NCBI GenBank assembly: GCA_946414075.1
Contig: CAMKNA010000001.1
Span: 62,001 to 126,000 of the forward strand
DNA length: 64,000 nucleotides
Direction of reading: 5' to 3'
From: an uncultured Fibrobacter sp.
Lineage (GTDB): Bacteria > Fibrobacterota > Fibrobacteria > Fibrobacterales > Fibrobacteraceae
A model generated the notes under the pieces. The model saw nothing but the letters and a program-made list of their open reading frames with translations, was not told where the DNA came from and made no database searches. This document shows positions 25,087 through 33,514 of this stretch, one piece after another (positions within the stretch are counted from its first letter, which is position 1; each line of letters begins with the position of its first letter). The position numbers and the translations under genes are program-made.

Positions 25087-26527
25087 GTTTTCGAAAATAG
25101 AAATTTAAGAACAGAATCAAGGCCAAATCCGCCAAAACAAAGCCCACAAGCCCCGTAAACGTGCCATTCTGGAATCCATAGCTATGGAGCCCCACGCCAA
25201 GCAGGTTGATCCCGAACCAACACAGGAAGGTAACAATGACATTGAAGGCGTTAAACAGGGCAAAACCCCGGTTCGTGACCAGGCGGCCAGACCGCAGATG
25301 CAACCCAAGCATAGTCCAAAGGATCACGAACAGGGCCCCGCATTCCTTGGGGTCGAACCCCCAGAAACGGCCCCAGGCAAAGTCCGCCCACATGCCCCCC
25401 AGCAAGGTCCCCACCATGGTGAGGGCCGACCCAAAGACCAGCGTGCCGTACAGCAGGGGAACCAGGTGGTCCTCGCCAGGAATCTCCCCGCCCCTAAAGC
25501 GAAACAGCGCCACATGGGCCACAATTCCCGAAAGGATCACCCCCGCAAATCCAAGGGCGATGGTAAACACATGGAGGGTCAAGAACACCGAAGAATTCAG
25601 GACCGCGGGCACGGCACGGAAGGCATCCCCCGTCTCCAAGACAAACCGGTCAAAGAACAGCAGCAGGCTCGACACAAAGGCGATAGGCACCATCAGGGAA
25701 AAACTGCGGTGAGGGCAACGGAAGAACGCCACCACCTCGAAAGATTCCAGCAAAAAGGCCACCCACAGGACAATTTCGTACAAATTAACCATAGGCGGAC
25801 GCCCGGTAGCCACAAGCCGCACCACAAGGGTCAAGCCCACTATCCCCGCCGCCACCAGGCCGGCCACATTCGCCCCACGGTCCAGGGCCGTCTTCTTGAA
25901 ATTCAGGTTCAAAAGCGAGAGCAAGAACCCCACAAAGGCCGCCACAAAGGCCCACAGCACCGGGTCCACAAGGTAGTACAAAAGTTCCAGCTTCACCCGC
26001 CGAACCGTAGAGCCGCTTTCGGCAAGGCCTGGCTCCGCCAGGGTGAAAAGATCCTTCACCCGGGCACTATCCGCCAGGGTCTCGAAAAGCTGGACATTCC
26101 CGTAGAGCCGTTTCATCTCCAGCGTGGCGGCATGGCCATCTTCCCTGCTGGCGTAAAACTTCAGCAGGTCCTTAGACTTGGAAAGCTCCCCATAGCTCAC
26201 ATACCGGCTGTCCTTCGGGAGCGAAAGCGCATCCGACACATCGCTGCGCAACACCTTGAAAAGCTTCCAATCCCGAGTCGCGGGCTTTCCACCCATAATT
26301 TCTATGACCACTTCGGCGGCCTGCATCTTACGGGGGCACCGGTCTGCCTCCCCAACCGCGCAACGGTAAGCCGTTTTTCCCGAAAAACCGTCCAGCACAT
26401 CCCGGGCAAAGGAACCGAAGGGCCGCACCTCCCCCTGGTAGACAATAGCCGTCTCAGACGCCCACGCCATCGACGCCACGGCGAGCAAAAGAAGCATGAA
26501 TATTTTCGGGAACGGCAGTCGGGTCAT
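25079..26527 (-). CDS. CcsA-like cytochrome c assembly protein with periplasmic N-domain
   Basis: A 482-residue protein. A signal-peptide-like start (MLLLLAVASMAWA) is followed by a periplasmic domain of about 150 residues, then eight or so membrane segments and the heme-handling tryptophan-rich motif WADFAWGRFWGFDPKE (WWD-like) with conserved histidines in flanking loops. This is the CcsA/CcmC/CcmF family that presents heme to apocytochromes in system II biogenesis. Its start overlaps the stop of the ResB-like gene (ATGA), the other half of the machine. Confidence 0.88.
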   Translation of the reverse strand: MTRLPFPKIFMLLLLAVASMAWASETAIVYQGEVRPFGSFARDVLDGFSGKTAYRCAVGEADRCPRKMQAAEVVIEIMGGKPATRDWKLFKVLRSDVSDALSLPKDSRYVSYGELSKSKDLLKFYASREDGHAATLEMKRLYGNVQLFETLADSARVKDLFTLAEPGLAESGSTVRRVKLELLYYLVDPVLWAFVAAFVGFLLSLLNLNFKKTALDRGANVAGLVAAGIVGLTLVVRLVATGRPPMVNLYEIVLWVAFLLESFEVVAFFRCPHRSFSLMVPIAFVSSLLLFFDRFVLETGDAFRAVPAVLNSSVFLTLHVFTIALGFAGVILSGIVAHVALFRFRGGEIPGEDHLVPLLYGTLVFGSALTMVGTLLGGMWADFAWGRFWGFDPKECGALFVILWTMLGLHLRSGRLVTNRGFALFNAFNVIVTFLCWFGINLLGVGLHSYGFQNGTFTGLVGFVLADLALILFLNFYFRKHE

Positions 26528-27162
26528 ATTTTTTTGCGGTTCCCTATCATAACGCCACCGTAGAAGTAGGCAAGACTCACAAGCAACAAGATCGTAAACA
26601 GATACGGCACAAAGCGTAAGGGGTCATAGGTCACTGTATAGAGGTCGATGGAAGCCCCAGGCGACATGGGATAGCGGCCACGGTATTCCACATGGTAGGC
26701 CCAACTGGTCTCTTCCAGGGGCAACTGCCGGGCGTAAGTCCCAAGGCTATCCCCTGCCGGGAACATGGTCAACACTCCAGACATTTCAGGGGCCGATTCC
26801 GGGGCCACATTCTTGTAGCCGTTATACCTTACCTGAACGCCACTTCCCACAAGGCTCCCCACCAAAAGCAAAAGCAGGGCCACATGAATTCCGTAAAGCC
26901 CAACATAACGCCAGCCCCGAGGCATCCTGAAAATCATGGAAAGAACCAGGTGGATTGCGGCCAACACCGAAAGCCCCTTCATGGCAGGCACGGGAATAAC
27001 ATCAAAAATCCAGACGCAAAAACTCCCGAAAAAACGCTCCGTTCCCACATCCATGCCCATGGAGACCTGGCCCAGAACGCCCCAAAAGACCACAAGAAGG
27101 AACGCCACCAGCAAGAACACGGTCACCTTAAGAGACCCGCAGAATCTCGCCACCTGCAACAT
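26524..27162 (-). CDS. ResB/CcsB-like cytochrome c biogenesis protein
   Basis: About 212 residues with three N-terminal membrane segments (around 10-28, 66-82 and 90-107), a periplasmic stretch and a final membrane segment near the C-terminus. This matches a short ResB/CcsB-like partner of CcsA. The start at ATG 27162 overlaps the previous gene's TGA (TGATG), preferred over an upstream GTG. The protein is much shorter than Bacillus ResB because the large periplasmic domain is reduced, a form seen in other anaerobes. Confidence 0.75.
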   Translation of the reverse strand: MLQVARFCGSLKVTVFLLVAFLLVVFWGVLGQVSMGMDVGTERFFGSFCVWIFDVIPVPAMKGLSVLAAIHLVLSMIFRMPRGWRYVGLYGIHVALLLLLVGSLVGSGVQVRYNGYKNVAPESAPEMSGVLTMFPAGDSLGTYARQLPLEETSWAYHVEYRGRYPMSPGASIDLYTVTYDPLRFVPYLFTILLLVSLAYFYGGVMIGNRKKI

Positions 27163-28145
27163 CAGTTGCCCTCCACCCACACGAACTTGCGGGCATCCAG
27201 TTCCGGCTCCCCGTCAAAGCGGTAGGCCACCATACGGCCATGCCCAAGGAAACTCCCGATGCTGTAATCCAGGCAGCAAACATTCTTACGGATAAGCGCC
27301 GGTTCGCCTTTAAGCCAGTAGTGCCCGAAAAACACGGGGCGTTCACCCGCACCGTAGAACTTGCGGGACCGAATGGACTCGGGAACGGGCTCGGCTGCAA
27401 ATTCCACGCCAGGCTGGAGCGCCATTTCCTTCAGGGTGGCGTTCTTCGGGTCCACCCACCAGCGGAGCCGCATCTTCTTGCGCACCACGCCTTCGCCGTC
27501 CCGGAACGAACGGCCCGCAGGCAGCTCCATCTCGGGCCCCTTCAGCAAGATATCCAGAGGGTGGAACAGGGAATCTTCAAATTCGTTATGGCTGTCGCAG
27601 GCCCTGGCAATCAGTTCGTCAAAGTTCCCGTCGGCAAAGCTCTCAATGCCCGCATCTCGCAGGGCCTGCACGCACTCCGCGTCATAGCAGGCGTGCTGCG
27701 CCCTAAAAAGGTCCGTTTCCAGGTAGAAGGGCAAGGTCTTCAGAAAGTCCAGCATCTCCCGGAATTCCTGCTGTCGCCCGCGGTAAGATTCCACCGTCCG
27801 GGCGAGAATCGCCACCTTGTTGAAGGAATGGTCCCGCAGGTACCCGCCCGTAATGGACTTCAAAAAGTGCCCACCGCCCGCGCCGTTCTGTTGCCAAAAA
27901 CACAAGGTGTTGAACTCGTGGTTTCCCATAAGGGCGGTGGCATTTCCAGCGTCCCGCATGGCGCGGACCAGGTCCACCGTCTCCCGAGATTCGCACCCGC
28001 GGTCGATGTAGTCCCCAAGGAACACCACCTTCCGGCTACCGCCCGGATAGCGGAACGCGCAGGCGTGTTCCTCGTAGCCCAACTTTTTAAGCAGGGTCCG
28101 CAGCTCGCTACAATGACCGTGAATGTCACCAATAAAATCAATCAT
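27162..28145 (-). CDS. Calcineurin-like (PPP/ApaH-type) metallophosphatase
   Basis: A 327-residue phosphatase with the PPP signature motifs: FIGDIHGHC (4-12), FLGDYIDRGCES and LMGNHEFN, which bind two metals. The C-terminal half contains FFGHYWLKG and CLDYSIGSFLGHGRMVAYRF, supplying later metal histidines. It could act on phosphoproteins or diadenosine polyphosphates (ApaH-like). Start set at ATG 28145, where the phosphatase fold begins; upstream codons do not belong to the family. First gene of the operon running to 19883. Confidence 0.88.
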   Translation of the reverse strand: MIDFIGDIHGHCSELRTLLKKLGYEEHACAFRYPGGSRKVVFLGDYIDRGCESRETVDLVRAMRDAGNATALMGNHEFNTLCFWQQNGAGGGHFLKSITGGYLRDHSFNKVAILARTVESYRGRQQEFREMLDFLKTLPFYLETDLFRAQHACYDAECVQALRDAGIESFADGNFDELIARACDSHNEFEDSLFHPLDILLKGPEMELPAGRSFRDGEGVVRKKMRLRWWVDPKNATLKEMALQPGVEFAAEPVPESIRSRKFYGAGERPVFFGHYWLKGEPALIRKNVCCLDYSIGSFLGHGRMVAYRFDGEPELDARKFVWVEGN

Positions 28146-28194
28146 AAATCTTTGTTGAATATAACAATAAAAAATCCTATATTTTAACTGAATT
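28146..28194. promoter_or_regulatory. Compact divergent promoter region
   Basis: Forty-nine AT-rich bases serve two divergent genes. On the plus strand, TATATT (about 28173-28178) lies sixteen bases before the ATG at 28195. The minus-strand gene starts immediately at 28145. No ribosome site is visible on the plus strand. Confidence 0.5.
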
Positions 28195-29028
28195 ATGGAA
28201 ATCGGCAAATACAATCGCGCCCGGGTCGAAAGCATCATGCCCCAGGGCTATTACCTGGAGCTGGAAACCGGCGGAAGGGTACTGCTTCCCGGAAACCGCG
28301 AAGAATTTTCCCTGGAAGAAGGCGAAATCCTGGATGTATTCGTCTATATGGACAGCGAGGACCGCCCCATCGCCACATTGCAAAAGCCTTACGCCCAAGC
28401 CGGAGAATTTGCCGTGCTAGAAGTCAAGGATGTGAACCGCGTAGGCGCCTTTCTAGACTGGGGGCTGAACAAGGACCTGTTTTTGCCCTACAAGCAACAG
28501 CTGGGAGAGCTGCAGCGGGGCGACCGCTGCGTAGTCTATGTCTTGCTGGACGACAAGAGCAACCGCCTGGTGGCCACCGAAAAAATCAAGAGCTTCATCG
28601 ACACCGACACATCGGAGCTGCACATCGGCGAGCGAGTGGAGCTGGCCGCCTACGAAGTCACGCCGGACTATGTGGACTTTCTGGTGAACTACCGCTACAC
28701 GGGGCGCCTTATGGTCACGCCCGGCACCAAGCGCATCTACATCGGCGACACCATGCCGGGCTACATCCAGCGCTTTACCAGCGACGGAAAGATCACCCTG
28801 AACCTTTCACCCGTAGGCTACAAGGGCATCATGAAAAGCGACAGCCCCAGTGCGGTACTCCGCAAGCTTGAAGAAGCGGGAGGGTTCCTGCCCTACGGCG
28901 ACCACACCGACCCAGAGACAATCCAGAAGGAATTCGGCATGTCCAAGAAGACCTTCAAGAAAATTCTCGGGACCCTCTACCGCGAAGGAAAAATCCTAAT
29001 CCAGGACGACGGCATCAAGGCCTGCTAA
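28195..29028 (+). CDS. cvfB: S1-domain RNA-binding protein CvfB
   Basis: A 277-residue protein of the CvfB/YitL family. It has tandem S1-type OB folds: N-terminal KYNRARVESIMPQGYYLEL, then VLEVKDVNRVGAFLDWGLNKDLFLPY (about 75-100), and a third around 145-200. The C-terminus is a winged helix (FGMSKKTFKKILGTLYREGKI). Family members bind RNA and influence virulence-factor expression in Firmicutes; the role here is unknown. Its stop overlaps the convergent outer-membrane gene by four bases. Confidence 0.9.
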   Translation: MEIGKYNRARVESIMPQGYYLELETGGRVLLPGNREEFSLEEGEILDVFVYMDSEDRPIATLQKPYAQAGEFAVLEVKDVNRVGAFLDWGLNKDLFLPYKQQLGELQRGDRCVVYVLLDDKSNRLVATEKIKSFIDTDTSELHIGERVELAAYEVTPDYVDFLVNYRYTGRLMVTPGTKRIYIGDTMPGYIQRFTSDGKITLNLSPVGYKGIMKSDSPSAVLRKLEEAGGFLPYGDHTDPETIQKEFGMSKKTFKKILGTLYREGKILIQDDGIKAC

Positions 29029-29744
29029 AGGTAAAAGGCCAGGTAGGAATACCAGGCGAACAGCTTTGCCGAAGACACCTTCCTAAAGGAATCTGGTTCT
29101 TCAAGCTCCACTTTTGAGTCACGCTCCAGCCTTGTAAAGTCAAGAACCAGCCGCCCGCCTACATCAATCCGCTTCGTTTTCCCGATAGGCATGTCGAAGC
29201 CCCCTCCCAGAAGGGCTGAAACGCCAAACAGGTTGGGCTCCCAGCCCCCCAATTCTATTTCTTCGTCCTCTCCCAGGGTCCGGTCATCCGCATAGTTCAG
29301 GCTAAACTGCGGACCGGCTTCGATATAAAAGAGTTCACCGAACTTTTTGAAGTACATGATCGGCATGGAGAACCGAAAGAAATCAAGGTTCTCCTGCAAG
29401 GTACTCCTTTCCGCATACCCCATCGCATCATAGGATGTCCGGCCGTAGAGTCCATTATCCATCGAAAGCATGCAAAGGCCGGCGTTTACTTCTACGGCCA
29501 CGCCCCAAGAACCAAGCATGTACCGTACCGCCAATCCCAAATCCATCCCTACTCCAGAAGCATCCCTGTAGGGGTCACGACGGTCCACCTTGTCGGCAGG
29601 GCTCCCGTACTGTACACGAACAGAATTGGTGTTGTACACGCTATACATATTCAGGGACACTCGAGGTCCCCAATAAAAAGACTTGTCCTGGGCAAACAAA
29701 GCCACCGAGCACAACAAGACCAGAATTAGCGCATTCCACTTCAT
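29025..29744 (-). CDS. Outer membrane beta-barrel protein
   Basis: A 239-residue protein with signal peptide MKWNALILVLLCSVALFAQ and alternating amphipathic strands ending in aromatic residues (for example DLGLAVRYML, FYIEAGPQFSLNY, RLVLDFTRL) up to the terminal YSYLAFYL, a typical barrel closing strand. Resembles the PorT/OmpA-like eight-stranded barrel family. No function can be named. A -10 box TATATT just before the ATG gives a short or absent leader. Confidence 0.75.
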   Translation of the reverse strand: MKWNALILVLLCSVALFAQDKSFYWGPRVSLNMYSVYNTNSVRVQYGSPADKVDRRDPYRDASGVGMDLGLAVRYMLGSWGVAVEVNAGLCMLSMDNGLYGRTSYDAMGYAERSTLQENLDFFRFSMPIMYFKKFGELFYIEAGPQFSLNYADDRTLGEDEEIELGGWEPNLFGVSALLGGGFDMPIGKTKRIDVGGRLVLDFTRLERDSKVELEEPDSFRKVSSAKLFAWYSYLAFYL

Positions 29745-29822
29745 TTTCTACCACAACTAAATATAGCATATAACAAAAAAAATTATGCTTACTATATTTA
29801 GCAGGCAGAAGGTTGTGTCTTT

Positions 29823-30302
29823 ATGAGAAAAATTCTTCGAAAGATTTATCTCTGGATTGGCGCCATATTCTGGAGCCGTCGTTACAGGCTCACAAGCATT
29901 ATCGCCTCGTCGTTGTCACTCCAGGCGTTTGCCTGTACCTATGGAACAGACGACTCCTGTAGCGGGGATTTCAAAGACTTAACCCCCGCAGATTGCCAAC
30001 CGGTCTTTGAACTACAGACGAATACCGATACAAAGGCCAGCGCCAACTATTCAAGCTGCGAGCAAGAAATTGTCGACCAGCTCACCGTGGCCGAAAAAAC
30101 GAAAAAGAAATATGGCGAAGATTCCGAGATTTTCGTATCTCAATGGAACGCCTCGCTTGAAACGGCCCGCAAAATCGCAGCGGCCTGCGACATGAAGCAA
30201 CTCAAGGCCGACGGGACACTAAAGGCCTACATCTGCAACGGACAAACGGTCAGCGTCGAAGAAGCGGAGCGCATTCGCGCCGAAGCCGAACAAGGCAAAT
30301 AG
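29823..30302 (+). CDS. Hypothetical exported protein
   Basis: A 159-residue protein of unknown family. The N-terminus is basic (RKILRKIYLWIGAIFWSRRYR) followed by a hydrophobic stretch SIIASSLSLQAFACT, which could be a long signal peptide or lipoprotein signal ending at AFAC. The mature region has six cysteines in a short protein, two of them in close pairs (CTYGTDDSC, DCQP), suggesting disulfides in the periplasm, and a helical, charged C-terminus. A TATATT box lies upstream near 29798. Confidence 0.6.
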   Translation: MRKILRKIYLWIGAIFWSRRYRLTSIIASSLSLQAFACTYGTDDSCSGDFKDLTPADCQPVFELQTNTDTKASANYSSCEQEIVDQLTVAEKTKKKYGEDSEIFVSQWNASLETARKIAAACDMKQLKADGTLKAYICNGQTVSVEEAERIRAEAEQGK

Positions 30303-30306
30303 GCCG

Positions 30307-31509
30307 CTACTTGGACAGCCTTTCCTTCAGTGCCTTGATCTCGTCCTTTTTCAGGCCCAGCTTTTCAAGGTAGCTCTCGGTGGCCTTCGCCAGATCCACA
30401 TTTTCAAAGTCCTCGATGTCCACTCCTGCATCACTGTAGGCCATTTTCATGTTGCGGACAATCAAGGCCTGGAACCAGTCCAGCTGCGACTCCGTAAGGC
30501 GTTGCTGCTTGCCGTGCACCACATTGTAGTAGTTGTCGTAGGTCTTCACATAGTCCTTCTCCACCTCTTCGGCAGAAGCCCCCATCAGGGCTTCCAGCAC
30601 GGCACTCACGAATCCGGCACGGTCCTTGCCCATCTGGCAATGCACCAGATAGGGGGCTTCATTTTCTATCATGAATCGGAGTCCCTTTACCAGACCTTCC
30701 TTGAAAAGGTTGGTGGTGAACGACGCCGGCAACGACAGGTAAACCACTTTCTGCGTAGCGTAGTAGGACTTGTCAAAGCCCTCGTAGGCCTTGGCTCCCT
30801 TGTCCGTGTCCGTCAGGTTGATGAAGGTCGCCACCTTGGCCGCCTTGGCCAGGGAATCTGCGTATGTATTGCGGCCATCCACCGGGTCGATAGGGCTAGA
30901 AGAACGGTAGAGCACCCCCTTCCCCATTCCCGTGGTAGCAATTTCCCTGAAGTTGGCAAAATCCGCCACGGACAAGTCCGGATAGTTATCAATGACCAGC
31001 CCGTAGTTCTGGTATTCCAGCATTTCAAGGTTTTCCTTGAAACCGCCCTTGTCCTTCAGGGCAACATTCACCTCGATGGGTAACTTGACATCTTTCAGTC
31101 TGTAGGGGTATTCCGAACCTGCGGGGGCATTTTCTGCAATGCCTAGGGCTACGGCAAGCTGCCCAAAGTTGATGCCCAGAGTCACATGGGGCTTACCCGA
31201 CACCACACGCAGCAAAAGCTCCCCGGGAGAAACGGCGTCGTAGTCCGGCACAACGGGAACTTCCAGGGTGTCGTAACCGTCCACCATCACCGTCACAATG
31301 TCCCCCAGTTCAAATACCGCAAGGAACGAATCCGCCGCCACGTCCAGATTCAGGCTACCAAAGCTCAGCATGTCAATGCCGTCTTTCTTGACGGTGGTGC
31401 TGAGCAGCACCTGGTCTTCTTCATCGTCTGAGGAACTGGACGCATTGCTACAGGCCACAAAGAACAGGGCCATAGCGAAAGAAAGAAGAATTCTCCATTT
31501 TCGTTCCAT
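30307..31509 (-). CDS. Lipoprotein with tyrosine-phosphatase domain
   Basis: A 400-residue protein. Signal peptide and lipobox FFVAC (Cys20), then a serine-rich acidic linker, a domain of unknown type (about 35-160), and a protein-tyrosine-phosphatase-like domain with the catalytic P-loop HCQMGKDR (His290, Cys291, Arg297), that is HCx5R, followed by AG. It best matches the Y_phosphatase3/DSP-like group found in secreted bacterial phosphatases. It should act outside the cytoplasm, attached to a membrane. It follows a polysaccharide dehydratase gene, so it may act on a phosphorylated envelope component, phosphoinositides or host/other proteins; target unknown. Confidence 0.85.
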   Translation of the reverse strand: MERKWRILLSFAMALFFVACSNASSSSDDEEDQVLLSTTVKKDGIDMLSFGSLNLDVAADSFLAVFELGDIVTVMVDGYDTLEVPVVPDYDAVSPGELLLRVVSGKPHVTLGINFGQLAVALGIAENAPAGSEYPYRLKDVKLPIEVNVALKDKGGFKENLEMLEYQNYGLVIDNYPDLSVADFANFREIATTGMGKGVLYRSSSPIDPVDGRNTYADSLAKAAKVATFINLTDTDKGAKAYEGFDKSYYATQKVVYLSLPASFTTNLFKEGLVKGLRFMIENEAPYLVHCQMGKDRAGFVSAVLEALMGASAEEVEKDYVKTYDNYYNVVHGKQQRLTESQLDWFQALIVRNMKMAYSDAGVDIEDFENVDLAKATESYLEKLGLKKDEIKALKERLSK

Positions 31510-31534
31510 AACATCCTCTTCTTGAAAGGGTGAT

Positions 31535-33511
31535 TTACACCTTCGGCATCTTCACCGTCTTGTTAAATTCTTCGGGCGTAGTGAAGGTGGGTACAATGTG
31601 GTGCAGGGCGGAAATGGCGGTCTTGTCGTCATTTTCCTGCGCAGCACTCTTGAGCTTCCACAGTTCGTTGATAAAGCTGTCGGGGTCTATCTCTATCTGC
31701 TTGCCGATGTAGATGAGCTTGTTCTTGGTCTTTTGCAGGCCTTCTTCGTTCATCAGCAGTTCCTCTAGCAGCTTTTCGCCGGGGCGGAGCCCCGTAAACT
31801 TAATTTCCACGTCTTTGTAAGGCACCTTGCCGTACATGCGGATCAGGTTTTCGGCCAAGGTTACAATCTTTACAGGCTGGCCCATGTCCAGAACAAAAAT
31901 CTCGCCACCATGGGCAAAGCTCGCCGCCGTGAGAACCAGGTTCACCGCTTCAGGAATAGTCATGAAGTAGCGGATAATGTCCGGATGGGTCACCGTCACG
32001 GGCTTTCCCTGCTCAATCTGGCGCTTGAACAGGGGTATCACGGAGCCGTTGCTCCCCAGCACATTACCAAAGCGGGTGGTCACGAATTCTGTCTTGCAAT
32101 CCTTCTGCTGGGCAAAGAACTGTACGATCATCTCGCAACAACGCTTGGACGCTCCCATCACATTGGTGGGGTTCACCGCCTTGTCGGTACTGATCATCAC
32201 GAACTTCTTCACATTATGCAGCAGGGAAAGGGTAGCCATGTTGAAAGTGCCCACCACATTGTTCTTGATGGCTTCCATGGGGTTATTTTCCATCAGGGGC
32301 ACGTGCTTGTGGGCCGCCGCATGGAACACCACCTGGGGCTCATATTTCTTGAAAATCTGGTTCATGCGGAAATAGTCGCGAACACTTGCAATCAGAGTCA
32401 CCAGGTTCAGGCGGTCGCCATACTCCATCACCAGTTCCTGCTGGATTTCGTAGGCGTTGTTCTCGTAGATATCCACGATAATCACCTGCTTGGGCCTGTA
32501 CTTTGCAATCTGGCGCACCAGTTCACTACCGATACTGCCACCACCGCCGGTAACCATGCAGACCTTGTCTTCAATGAACTCGCGAATTTCGGAGTTGTTG
32601 AACTTGATAGGTTCACGACCCAGCAGATCTTCTACCTTGATATCGCGGATCTGGCTTACAAAGCTTGTGGAACCCGTTCCTACCGCAGATGTGTCCAATA
32701 GACTACCGATAAAGGGCAACACCTTTACAGGAAGCCCCGTCTTTCCGCAAACATCCAGGATTGCCTGGCGGTCCTTGGGTGGGCAACTGGGAATGGCAAA
32801 GATGATCAGCTCAATCCGCAGCTCCCTTACCACCTTGGGAATATCAGAAGCAGTCCCCGCCACCAGCACGCCACCAACAGGCTTACCAATCTTATAGCGG
32901 TCGTCATCAATCAAGCAGACCGGATTGATATTCTTGGCGGACCCGGTATCCTCCCCATGACTAGCATCTGCCTGGTTGTTCCGGATTTCGTTCAGCAGCA
33001 GCTGGGCCGCATTGCCCGCACCGATAATCATGGTGCGTTTGCGTTCGGCCTCATGCATTCCCGTAGAAACCAATGACACAAAGGTCCTACGGAACAGGTA
33101 ACGGAATGCCGATATGCCAACAACGGCCACAAATGCGTGAAGCAGAGCGAATTCCCAGAACAAGTCCTGGTGGAACAAATAGACCAAGCCGTACGCCACG
33201 GCCATGCCCACCACGATTCCCTTGACGCAGCTTAGATAATCCCGCTTGCTAAAGTAACGCCACAGCTTGTTATAGGCACCAAAGAAAAGCAGGCTGCCAA
33301 AACAGCAAATGACACTGGTCACAAAAATCAGGAACTGGTCCGGGCGCCCCACCCGTTCCGCAAACAGGGGCAGCGGATAGTTGGCCACCAGGCCTGCAAT
33401 CACCACAATAAGCGCATCCGACAGCGCAAGCACGCGCTTCCGCAGCCTAAAGCTGTTCATCAACGCCTTGAAGTGTGCACTTCCCTTGATCTTTTCCCTA
33501 ACATTCGTCAT
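31535..33511 (-). CDS. CapD/WbpM-type nucleotide-sugar 4,6-dehydratase
   Basis: A 658-residue inner-membrane protein. Four N-terminal membrane helices (about 25-125) are followed by a CoA-binding-like Rossmann domain (MIIGAGNAAQLLLNEI) and a C-terminal SDR domain with VTGGGGSIGSELVRQI. The catalytic centre is STDKAVNPTNVMGASKR: Ser-Met-Lys in place of Ser-Tyr-Lys, as in the large WbpM/PglF dehydratases. It should convert UDP-GlcNAc to the 4-keto-6-deoxy sugar that feeds capsule or O-antigen sugars, probably for the operon at 4737-17906 too. Three bases from the Wzi-like gene. Confidence 0.93.
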   Translation of the reverse strand: MTNVREKIKGSAHFKALMNSFRLRKRVLALSDALIVVIAGLVANYPLPLFAERVGRPDQFLIFVTSVICCFGSLLFFGAYNKLWRYFSKRDYLSCVKGIVVGMAVAYGLVYLFHQDLFWEFALLHAFVAVVGISAFRYLFRRTFVSLVSTGMHEAERKRTMIIGAGNAAQLLLNEIRNNQADASHGEDTGSAKNINPVCLIDDDRYKIGKPVGGVLVAGTASDIPKVVRELRIELIIFAIPSCPPKDRQAILDVCGKTGLPVKVLPFIGSLLDTSAVGTGSTSFVSQIRDIKVEDLLGREPIKFNNSEIREFIEDKVCMVTGGGGSIGSELVRQIAKYRPKQVIIVDIYENNAYEIQQELVMEYGDRLNLVTLIASVRDYFRMNQIFKKYEPQVVFHAAAHKHVPLMENNPMEAIKNNVVGTFNMATLSLLHNVKKFVMISTDKAVNPTNVMGASKRCCEMIVQFFAQQKDCKTEFVTTRFGNVLGSNGSVIPLFKRQIEQGKPVTVTHPDIIRYFMTIPEAVNLVLTAASFAHGGEIFVLDMGQPVKIVTLAENLIRMYGKVPYKDVEIKFTGLRPGEKLLEELLMNEEGLQKTKNKLIYIGKQIEIDPDSFINELWKLKSAAQENDDKTAISALHHIVPTFTTPEEFNKTVKMPKV

Positions 33512-33514
33512 ACG

